From Branchiostoma floridae (lineage: Eukaryota; Chordata; Leptocardii; Amphioxiformes; Branchiostomatidae), in the NCBI RefSeq assembly GCF_000003815.2, contig NC_049990.1:18134768-18198767 (forward strand): 64,000 nucleotides of DNA. Reading direction: 5' to 3'. The position numbers and the translations under genes were made by a program. The notes beneath the pieces are model-generated. The model ran no database searches. It was given only the letters and a program-made list of their open reading frames with translations, and had not been told where the DNA came from. Positions 59,701-64,000 of this stretch are shown one piece after another. Numbering within the stretch: position 1 is the stretch's first letter; each line of letters begins with the position of its first letter.

Positions 59701-62700
59701 ACGCAAACCACAATCAGAATGGGAGACAAACATTAACACGTTTGATGACGTCAAGAGAATAAACCTGAATATATGCAACTAACTTGACAATTTTCCACTG
59801 TTTTCCAGAAAAATGCTGCTTGCCGGTACCTTGCTGCAAGATGCCATGTAAGTAACTTTTTATATCTCAATCATTGCTATATACTGTAATTGAATGGAGG
59901 CAGCCAGGCACTATTCAATTGTAAGTACTAGGTAGAACCAAATTTAGCCCTTTGTTGCAGGCTAAAGGTAAATGAGTCACATAGGAAAATCTGTCCAACT
60001 ACATAAAATGTAATTTAGCTAATATACATTTGTATCCAGAGCACATGGATTATGCAACTCCACAGGCATGGAATTCACCACTTTTACTGGTGAAAACCTC
60101 GGCCAAGAGTGAACTTTCTGAGTTAACAGAAACTGTGACTTCATGGCCATAGGCTTACCACTAAAAGTGCATGGTGTCTGGACAAACCTGTCTCATCACC
60201 ATACCTGTCTACCTTCTACTGTATCTTTGAGCACAGGACAGAATAGTTAGGGATGTGCGTAAGGTAACAGTTACTCCACCAACTGGATAGAATTGGGAAA
60301 TGGTCAGACGTTTCAGGCATTATCCGCTGTCTTTCTTCAGTGACTGGGATGTCAATGACATTCGTGATGTCCCGCCACTGATGAAAGACAACGAATGCTG
60401 TCTGAAACATCTGACCTTTGTCAATTTCTATCCAGTTGCCGCAGAAACTGTTACGTGCATATCTACCTGGATGTTTAATTTGGCAGCCTAGTATTGAGTA
60501 CCATGTTGGCAAATAGAATCTACCACACAAGTGTCACTTGTACAGATACCAAATATAGTTTCAAATCAGGAGCTACTTTGCATAATTAATGAGAAAATTT
60601 AAATCCACTACAATTCATGATAGGACTCTCATACATGTAACATATTTTAACTGATGTGATGTTATGTGTGTTGCAGGCAGAGGTGAGAGAATGGCAGCAG
60701 GCCCTTCACATCCTGGACAAGGTGGACCTGGAGGCGCAGGTGGGGCCGCAGGTACGGCCCGACGACGGGAAGGACGACAAACTGCAGTTTGACTGCGGGA
60801 TTCCCCAGCACAGGGTATGTCTGCAGTACCAACGTGCTGTAAATTTATATTATTTTCACACTGACTAAATTTCATGGAAGAAGAGGAAAGGAGGTTTTCG
60901 CAGTATTATAAGTTCACAATTAAGAGAATTCTGTAATACAGTCATGATACATTGGAAACACATATTTACAGTATCATGAATTTGGAGCAAAAACTGTTTC
61001 GACATTTGAAAATTTCAACACCTCAGAATGGGAACTAGCAAATACAATATAGCACATAGCGCAAACTGCAGAATAACTACCTTGAACCTGGACCTATTGG
61101 CAGTTAGCATTCATTAATGAGAAATATGTCAAAATTTTATTATCAGTCAGATGTCAATGATATTATTCATACTTTGTATTGTACAGTTACAAACATGGAA
61201 CATGTACCAGCACATCTAAAAAATGTAATAAAAGTTTTATCGGAGTTACATTTAATACATACAACTAAGGAAATGAGTGCATGAAAGAAATACTTCCTTT
61301 ACAGTTTGTTGTTTTTTTGTTGCTGTGACTTACAGATAGAAAGCTCCATTGCCCTGATGCGAGGTAAGATCTTCGAGTCCCTTGACAACCGTGACCAGGC
61401 GACGGAGTCATACCGGACGGCGCTGAAACTGGACGTGTACTGTGAGGAAGCCTTCCAGCTTCTCGTGTCCCACCACATGCTGACTGCTCAGGAGGGTGAG
61501 TGGAGCAAACTTTATTTGTCTTCTTCATAAACTACAAAGGATCTAAGTTTTCCGTCTATTTTACAAAGAAGTACACACACCGTTAGGGTAGTGAGCTGAC
61601 CGTCACTTGTCTTACTTTTGGTTCCTATTGGACTCTCTAGAATTTGTCTTCACCTTCTTTGCGTATCGATTCATAGTAAGGGTAATTAATACAAAACATG
61701 CTTATCAACAAATCTGCTCAGAATCACTGACAAAAGGTAGTTGATGCTACCTGAAACGAATGACCGTTTTCATAATCATATCCAGTTGCTTGAGTAGCTG
61801 CTATTTGGCATATCTTCTTGCCTGGATGTCTAACCGATTGATTGGTTCTCCAAGTCCATTCCAGTGATACTTAAGAAGATGATGAATGTCACTTGAAATG
61901 TCCGAAAGTAATCTCTGTATCTTGTCTAGTTTTGAATTATCTTTGAATTCAGTTTACTGTGTAATTGTAACATGGTTCCCATTATTTTCCAGCACAGTGA
62001 TTGGACTCAGATGCAGAATGATGCAGAATTAGAAGAATTGTACAACATAAGATGCATGGTTTACCGAAATGTATATCACATTCTTAAAGTTAAAAGGTTA
62101 ATGTTGCATCAATTTCAGAACGTGAGCTGATTGAGTCGCTGCCGTTTGCCAAGCAGTGTCCAGAAGAAGAAGTAGAGTTGGTTCGACTGCTGTATGAAAC
62201 CAAGCTGAAAAAGGTTTGTACACACAACTTTTTGTGTTAGAAAATAACACCATTGGTTGTTTGGACATCATGTAGCTTAGCAAGCCAGGGTGTTCTTGTG
62301 ATGTACATGTAGCCAACCAGCCCTTTCGGTCTCAACTAAGTACTCGCACTAAGTAGATAAGCCAATCATCACGAAAGGTCTCTCTGTCTTCATCCCGCTT
62401 TTGACACCATGCATTTGGAACAGATCCTCATTTAATACATGAGTCCTTGGGTTCTTGATGCTTGTACATGATTGTGTAATATGTACTTCAAACATTGACG
62501 CTGTTGCAAACATTGGCAATAATGCTTTATTCTGCTCTGTCCCTCAGCAAATGTCTGTTGATACAGTAGCTGCTAACCAACACCACATGATGATACAGTG
62601 TCCTTGTCACACCTCTTACAGTATGACAAGCCCAGAGAGCTGGAGATCCCGACCAGTCTAGACCCGCTACATGAGAACCTGGACGTGGTGGTGAACCAGG

Positions 62701-63727
62701 CAGAGAGAAACTACTACAACTGTAACTTCAGAACTGCCTACAAAATCACTTCTAAGTGAGTTCACTGATTTCTTTCTATCACAATCTGTAGTGAACAATA
62801 GCTACGAATTAGCACTATGTTGGTATGCACACTACAGGCTAGGGGTACAGACACTACTGGGGGTATGGACACTACATGTATGTTGGTATGCACACTACAG
62901 GGGTACAGACACTACAGTGGGTACGGACACTATTGTGGGTATGGACACCACTGAGGGTACGAACACTAGTGGCCTGGGGAATACAGACACTACTTGGGCT
63001 ACGGACATTACTGGGGGTACGGACACTACTTGTCCGTTTGGGTACGGACACATCACATGAAGTACAGATACTACAGGGCCGCCATCACCACAGGGGGTAG
63101 GGACACTACAGAGTGTAGGTTATAGCTAGGCAGTAAGGACAGTACTGTTGGTATGGACACTACCAGGGTACAGATGATATCATTTCGTTGTACATGGTGT
63201 TACATGTATTTTAGAAAAGCTGTTCATGACAGCCATGGTGTTTTAGTGGTAGTAAACCTTTCTCTTTCATTTTTCAGAGTTTTGCAACAGGATCCATACC
63301 ACAACACATGTCTTCCACTGCACGTAGCCTGCCTCACCGAGCTCAAGAAAACAACAGGTGAATGTCTCAATTATGTGTTTATGTCTGCTTAGGAAATTTA
63401 AAACACAGCTTTGATACACTTAATACATCAATTGGCCATTAAAGCAACTTTCCCCACTATATAGGTGTAAAAAGAGGTACCTGACTTTTGTTGTGGAGGT
63501 GGTGGAAGGAGAGGGATGGACTCCACCTTTTAATACTGTAACCTAGACACAGTGGATAACAACCCACTCCCCTACTGCTTCTATTTCAAAAAGACTATGG
63601 GACTATCTTCCCCATTACCTAACATTGCATAGAATGTGATAAAGCTTGGTTTTTGATTATCGGTCTTGTTGTTTCAGAGTTGTTCTATCTTGGCCACAAG
63701 TTAGTGGACCTGTATCCCAATGACCCT
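38740..63727 (+). CDS. CDC16: CDC16 / APC6, TPR subunit of the anaphase-promoting complex (3' partial)
   Basis: Scaffold subunit of the APC/C ubiquitin ligase, built from TPR repeats. Ten in-phase exons: 38740-38832, 39502-39556, 40187-40284, 59809-59847, 60677-60814, 61336-61495, 62119-62213, 62622-62755, 63278-63357, 63678-63727; the gene continues past the window. This gives 314 residues. Family stretches are LDKLRTLVRQYVDA, QYSSALFWADKVSSLS, DIYWLAQCMFLTGQYHRA, ACRYLAARCH, LKLDVYCEEAFQLLVSHHML, DPLHENLDVVVNQAERNYYN and LGHKLVDLYPNDP. The start ATG is 38740; an internal Met is six residues on. The protein carries about 11 residues before the usual N-terminus. Intron 3 is 19.5 kb and hosts two oppositely oriented LRR receptor genes. 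Confidence 0.96.
39106..39314 (+). repeat. Degenerate minisatellite with core 'ttgacaggatg' in CDC16 intron 1
   Basis: The core (t/c)tgacagga occurs five times near 39107, 39152, 39222, 39262 and 39303, about 40-70 bp apart, with diverged spacers. It lies between exons 1 and 2. Confidence 0.7.
39920..40137. mobile_element. MITE family 'AACGTTAGTTCACC', copy 4 (best preserved)
   Basis: Perfect 23-bp inverted ends: left 39920-39942 (taacgttagttcaccttt...) and right 40115-40137. Inner cttgatatccctaaata and its inverse make the whole 218 bp an imperfect palindrome. No clear target-site duplication is visible. It lies in CDC16 intron 2. Confidence 0.9.
40335..40450 (+). repeat. tRNA-derived SINE head
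   Basis: gtggcgtaagtggtagaac resembles an A box, and ggttcagggtttgatactc a B box. It is followed by tgtgcccttgggaaaggcac, shared with the full element at 42970-43475. Confidence 0.65.
40698..41040. mobile_element. hAT-like MITE, 343 bp, TSD gttctgat
   Basis: Ends caggcttttagccagg and cctggctaaaagcctg are perfect inverted copies. The 8-bp gttctgat flanks both sides (40690-40697 and 41041-41048). CAG-starting ends plus an 8-bp duplication are the hAT hallmark. An open frame of about 200 codons starting inside it runs into a CA repeat and is not a gene. Confidence 0.95.
41068..41149 (+). repeat. (CA)n microsatellite, interrupted
   Basis: acacac tract with caaa, gcatgc and cgc interruptions, just downstream of the hAT-like MITE. 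Confidence 0.95.
42970..43475 (-). mobile_element. Full-length tRNA-derived SINE (minus strand), about 500 bp
   Basis: Read on the minus strand from 43475: tRNA-like head with A box (gtagcacagtggtagtgc) and B box (gccggttcgaatccgcc), then tgtgcccttgggaaaggcac, a long body including gttaaagaacccccacacgt, and a terminal A tract (T run at 42971-42986 on the given strand). The tail and internal pol III boxes show retroposition. It lies in CDC16 intron 3. No target-site duplication was identified. Confidence 0.85.
43608..43790. mobile_element. MITE with TACAGTCAAACCTGT ends
   Basis: Ends tacagtcaaacctgt and acaggtttggctgta are inverted copies. The interior has repeated ggccac/gtggcc blocks (ggtggcctctgtatagaggt). 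It may be related to the CAGTCGAAGCC element at 28773-28950 by its first bases. Confidence 0.8.
44395..44545 (-). repeat. tRNA-derived SINE copy, partial
   Basis: Shared blocks gaaattccccttgc, ctgttgaccatgggttagca, gactgcaaccctttt and caactgccaggattcaaac match the family at 5100-5345. It lies in CDC16 intron 3. Confidence 0.55.
45028..45390. mobile_element. hAT-like MITE, 363 bp, TSD actgcaat
   Basis: Ends cagggctttagccagc and gctggctagagccctg are inverted copies with one mismatch. actgcaat flanks both sides (45020-45027 and 45391-45398). No coding capacity. Confidence 0.95.
45644..46126. mobile_element. TTAA-flanked non-autonomous element
   Basis: Inverted ends agggacataatgta and tacattatgtccct are bordered on each side by ttaa (45644-45647 and 46123-46126). 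This is piggyBac-like insertion geometry, though ttaa could instead belong to longer inverted ends. The interior of about 475 bp has no recognisable protein. Confidence 0.75.
47110..47438 (-). repeat. Duplicated 3'-flank segment of the LRR receptor unit (copy A)
   Basis: It aligns by eye with 53265-53585, the sequence just downstream of LRR receptor B. Long shared stretches include ggaaaactcttcttcctgac, cagacatcaattttcagcca and gatggacaggatatcatttg. It contains the minus-strand aataaa (tttatt near 47225). It was therefore once directly 3' of receptor A and is now separated from it by the 47439-49188 transposon. Confidence 0.85.
47439..49188. mobile_element. hAT-like DNA transposon, 1750 bp, inserted at the 3' end of LRR receptor A
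   Basis: Terminal inverted repeats cagcgttcccgccagg (47439-47454) and cctggcggggacgctg (49173-49188) differ at one base. The target duplication gttaagag is exact at 47431-47438 and 49189-49196. CAG ends and an 8-bp duplication are hAT-typical. The interior holds only short open frames and no transposase that I can recognise, so it is non-autonomous. Its right end reads as about 60 in-frame codons fused after the last receptor A repeat, ending at a TGA at 49012-49014. Confidence 0.93.
49233..49664 (-). repeat. 72-bp coding tandem repeat, six units, receptor A tail block 3
   Basis: tctcccatg starts at 49233, 49305, 49377, 49449, 49521 and 49593, an exact 72-bp (24-codon) period. Less regular units follow near 49672, 49742 and 49812. 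Each unit encodes RRASLP...NTYWPWEI. The two units at the 3' end of the coding strand lie beyond the TGA stop but remain in frame. Confidence 0.95.
49372..52665 (-). CDS. LRR single-pass receptor A with tandem-repeat signalling tail
   Basis: Intronless frame of 1097 residues on the strand opposite CDC16; not matched to a named family. The first in-frame ATG is 52665; MSFRMG at 52635 is an alternative just before the signal peptide (MLYYLVLLTACTASA). Order: Cys-containing N-terminal cap; about five leucine-rich repeats (LGLDFNRLTHVKESWFTGL, LTLSNNRIEQIDPGCF, LNLQNNKLRVVDSAWL, LNLGGNSIKSLPQTIF); a conserved domain from CLDWGASGIWQQQELSTF; a Ser/Thr/Pro-rich stalk; a membrane helix near residues 545-568 (VIPVVVSTGGILLVLLFAGL). 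The tail of about 530 residues has three repeat blocks: RPLPGLPNTYWEI (21-residue unit), TYGVARGDRY (26 or 32) and RRASLPLTIPNTYWPWEI (24). The frame ends at TGA 49372-49374, where adjacent repeats have CGA. Confidence 0.88.
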   Translation of the reverse strand: MITKRCILIIMSFRMGASVIMLYYLVLLTACTASASLCWPHCNRDAWSNCVHDTMIIPFGRDNAKSVCILCNGKEGSAVPVSNIPAESCLPQMQMHAFALRRNPIGVLSARKLSALHYSTSRISLSYLVLIDDEIEEVGENTFSGFRRLSRLGLDFNRLTHVKESWFTGLQLTFLTLSNNRIEQIDPGCFRNMTTLRWLNLQNNKLRVVDSAWLHGPNRYLTYLNLGGNSIKSLPQTIFEGMKIDEFYMQGSAMSCLDWGASGIWQQQELSTFYVSGDKLATVHDEMPHRMGWSLALHDGIIQYRQVISVEVPNFFLCVKKDKRRSETSLELRWKFDSVKTVPRPTQKNQGPSVCFMHFGDSSERSITTQPPFVVFAAHGHPEKMERYYEGKCKQVWEHNLGITVALKPDNSILQLVSMGVGNTSQADVAIMVDNTPDTRTVSTTHSEASQNHSSFHTPTTNTQQLTCILLSKYGQPVFINIPKFSLKVHKECPVYNGDTTTDQASFRTSKPKTRPPNTEEHRSLTMMASMSTMQANPQQNTPAPETLVIPVVVSTGGILLVLLFAGLLLSRCLQKLRNKSPRDHSFQTPPGGIVSCRSLPANLQTVQSIYHGSSDTSTVHTYWDIPDHLAAAQRTLPGLPNTYWEISDHLAAAQRPLPGLPNTYWEIPDLVAAAQRPLPGLPNTYWEIPDLVAAAQRPLPGLPNTYWDIPDHLAAAQRPLPGLPNTLESDSDDDDEHIRFYSAVSEPSLPTVTKTRQNPQTYLDSNVASSYSNQSAGRLLQTYEVARGDRYRRVATYRKASSYSKQSVDRLVQTYGVARGDRYHRVATYRKATSYSKQSVDRLLQTYGVARGDRCCRVATYSNQSVDRLLQTYGVARGDRCCRVATYSNQSVDRLLQTYGVARGNRYRHGTYRKAYTNWSQVVSAGEGAQNTPFQAPLDRALPNTYWPWEIQGEGTRTASLPLTIPKTYWPWEIRSYNTPRHASLPTLPNTYWPWEIPGKGTLNTPRRASLPLTIPNTYWPWEIRSDNTSRRASLPLTIPNTYWPWEIRSDNTSRRASLPLTIPNTYWPWEIRSDNTSRRASLPLTIPNTYWPWEI
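49930..50365 (-). repeat. 78/96-bp coding tandem repeat, receptor A tail block 2
   Basis: cact(c/t)catatgtttgaa starts at 49960, 50038, 50116, 50212 and 50308, giving periods of 78, 78, 96 and 96 bp (26 and 32 codons). The longer unit adds an ATYRKA stretch. The encoded module contains SVDRLLQTYGVARGDRY. Confidence 0.93.
50485..50799 (-). repeat. 63-bp coding tandem repeat, five units, receptor A tail block 1
   Basis: ggtgtttgg(g/t)agaccagg starts at 50485, 50548, 50611, 50674 and 50737, an exact 63-bp (21-codon) period. Each unit encodes NTYW(E/D)IPD..AAAQ followed by R(P/T)LPGLP. Confidence 0.97.
52711..53040 (+). mobile_element. tRNA-derived SINE between the two LRR receptor genes
   Basis: The head has an A-box-like tagctcaactggtaacag and a B-box-like ggttcaatcc. 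The body contains gcaaggaaacttgctgccct, shared with 16675-16893. It lies 46 bp upstream of the receptor A start codon and so may have displaced or supplied promoter sequence. Confidence 0.8.
53265..53585 (-). repeat. Duplicated 3'-flank segment of the LRR receptor unit (copy B)
   Basis: Immediately downstream of receptor B and homologous to 47110-47438. Shared order and near-identity of long stretches show that the duplicated unit comprised coding sequence plus 3' UTR. Confidence 0.85.
53364..53369 (-). terminator. Candidate poly(A) signal of LRR receptor B
   Basis: tttatt on the given strand is aataaa on the gene strand, about 250 bp after the stop codon. The same signal is kept in the duplicate flank near 47225. 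Confidence 0.5.
53620..56412 (-). CDS. LRR single-pass receptor B with tandem-repeat signalling tail
   Basis: Intronless frame of 930 residues, tandem paralog of receptor A. The first ATG is 56412; MNLLAV ten codons on is an alternative. A hydrophobic segment (FCLVLVIVTATIAPA) near residues 26-42 is the likely signal peptide. Then follow a Cys-containing cap, about five leucine-rich repeats (LGLDFNRLTHVKHSWF, LSLSNNRIAQIDQECF, LNLENNMLRVVDPAWF, LFLGANNIKNLPQGIF), the shared SAMSCLDWGASGIWQQQ domain, a Ser/Thr stalk, and a membrane helix near residues 567-590 (VIPVVVSTGGILLFLLLAVL). The tail of about 340 residues has two block 1 units, one block 2 unit and about five block 3 units. The frame ends at TAA just past the last repeat. 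Another frame resembles a further degraded repeat beyond it, so a small indel may have shortened the tail. Confidence 0.88.
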   Translation of the reverse strand: MKSYPCLVRKMNLLAVSKDTPKIKQFCLVLVIVTATIAPAKCCFPGCSSVPWSNCIQKTKVPTFTAEKEDPCILCQELGRNVTTVRMTSAPDSDCVLHMQKEFAIRGHPFGFLSVQKLESFDFDNSMSSLFLIDAEITDMEDHIFFAHEVDNDHNEPAFSHLHELGLDFNRLTHVKHSWFTGLVHLGVLSLSNNRIAQIDQECFAGLPNLLVLNLENNMLRVVDPAWFLGTSMVNMLFLGANNIKNLPQGIFNEMQIDKFSMQGSAMSCLDWGASGIWQQQELSTFYVSGDRLATVHDEMPHRMGWSLALHDGFIQSRQVISVEVPNFFFCVKKDNRRSKTPLELRWKFDSVRKVPRPTQKHQGPSICFMHFVDSSVRNITIQPPFVVFMIHGHPQKMERYYEGKCKQVWEHNLGITVALKPDNSILQLVSMGVGNTSQADVAIMVDNTPDTQTVSTTHSEASQNHSSFHTPTTNTQQLTCILLSKYGGTISFNIPKISLKAHKECPVYKGDTTTDQASFPTSKPQTRSPTTEEHRSLTMTNQFQSIQTMMASMSTMQANPQQNTSAPETLVIPVVVSTGGILLFLLLAVLIRRNCLHKIPQDNSVQTPPAIVSCRSLPANLQTVQSISYGSSDTSTVSAAQDHLLSVPHTYWEIPDHLAAAQRPLPGLPNTYWEIPDHLAAAQRPLPSLPHTLESDSDDDDEHIHFYSAVAEPSLPTITKTRQNQQTYLESNGATSYSNQSAGRLLPIYRVALGDRYHRVAAYRKAYTNWSQVVSAVEGAQNTPFQAPLDLALPNTSWPLEIQGEGTQTASLPLTIPNTYWPWEIRSYDTPRRASLPLTIPNTYWPWEIRFDNTPRRASLPLTIPNTYWPWEIRSYNTQRRASLPLSIPNTYWPWEIPGKGTQKAWRASLPTLPNTYWPWEIPGAGVGT
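53646..54018 (-). repeat. 72-75-bp coding tandem repeat, receptor B tail block 3
   Basis: (t)ctcccatggcca starts near 53646, 53721, 53793, 53865 and 53937, with a diverged unit near 54006. Encoded units carry NTYWPWEI, and three carry RRASLPL. Confidence 0.93.
54334..54468 (-). repeat. 63-bp coding repeat, two units, receptor B tail block 1
   Basis: Two units encoding HTYWEIPDHLAAAQRPLPGL and its near copy with RPLPSLP, against five in receptor A. Confidence 0.93.
56520..58640. repeat. 2.1-kb satellite-like array of short 'cttctgacaaaatgcactcac' units
   Basis: Degenerate units of about 20-25 bp with core tctgacaaaatgcactcact fill the region. Longer-range copies also exist: ttcactaccagat occurs near 56985, 57400 and 58395, and tctgccaaaatgctttctct near 57150 and 57610, a higher-order period of about 415-460 bp. 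It starts about 110 bp upstream of the receptor B start codon. No coding potential. Confidence 0.88.
58930..59110 (-). repeat. Diverged third copy of the LRR 3'-flank segment
   Basis: gggacacagaaatatg, ttccccaaggctgtggggtact, cttcttcctga and cagactaatttcca match, in order, the segments near 53230-53320 and 47090-47170. It is clearly more diverged, with no receptor coding sequence beside it. It may be a relic of a third unit. Confidence 0.45.
62822..63175 (+). repeat. Minisatellite 'ggtacggacactact' in CDC16 intron 8
   Basis: About fifteen degenerate units of 18-22 bp, core gggtacggacactact(g/t)g, lie in the intron between 62755 and 63278. Confidence 0.9.
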
Positions 63728-64000
63728 GTAAGTACTGTTTTAACAATGTACAGGTTTTTTCTAATGTTTATCGTGAATTCTTCCCTTCTGGAATATGCTT
63801 GTTTTGCAGTACCAATGATTATTCCTAGGAGGCATTCCTACACTGTAGCTTACAGTACCAACTTCATTCAAATCATAACAGCAATATGTGCGTATAGCAA
63901 AACTTACAGTGTAGGCCATAACCAGCAATGTACATTTGCAAGATATCCTAAGAAATGATATTGTTTTGTGTTTAAACTGTCTATTTGTGCCTTGTTTTCC

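Overview
This is an intron-rich animal genome window. The deduced proteins sit very close to vertebrate orthologs, introns are moderate in size, and MITEs, tRNA-derived SINEs and LRR receptor genes are abundant. That combination fits a cephalochordate (amphioxus, Branchiostoma) draft assembly. The species call is inference. One 100-base run of N (33247-33346) marks an assembly gap.

Layout. (1) 238-11972, + strand: the C-terminal half of the HECT E3 ubiquitin ligase TRIP12 in 19 exons, with the 5' part outside the window, followed by about 2 kb of probable 3' UTR. (2) 15157-29285, + strand: an eight-exon CFAP97D2-like ciliary gene with an 8.6 kb second intron and an unusual repetitive Ser/Arg and Lys/Glu C-terminus. 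(3) 32384-37529, - strand: an AKAP14 (AKAP28) ortholog in five exons, the fourth lying 16 bp from the assembly gap. (4) 38740 to beyond the end, + strand: CDC16/APC6, exons 1-10 and incomplete at its 3' end. (5) Its 19.5 kb third intron (40285-59808) holds two intronless, tandemly duplicated genes on the opposite strand (49372-52665 and 53620-56412). They encode single-pass LRR receptors whose cytoplasmic tails are built from tandem repeats.

Functional themes. CDC16 (APC/C subunit) and TRIP12 belong to the ubiquitin system. The CFAP97D2-like protein and AKAP14 are axonemal/ciliary, and an RFX X-box-like site lies upstream of the former. CFAP97D2 and CDC16 are also neighbours in human (13q34, from memory), so this looks like conserved microsynteny.

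The strongest candidate for an undescribed system is the LRR receptor pair. Their tails repeat three modules: a class I SH3-ligand motif (RPLPGLP) joined to a Tyr motif (TYWEI); a second Tyr module (TYGVARGDRYHRV); and a PKA-consensus motif (RRASL) joined to TYWPWEI. Copy number differs strongly between paralogs. In the larger gene the tail is cut by a CGA-to-TGA nonsense codon inside one repeat, and a 1.75 kb hAT-like transposon with an exact 8-bp target-site duplication has separated the coding end from its ancestral 3' flank.
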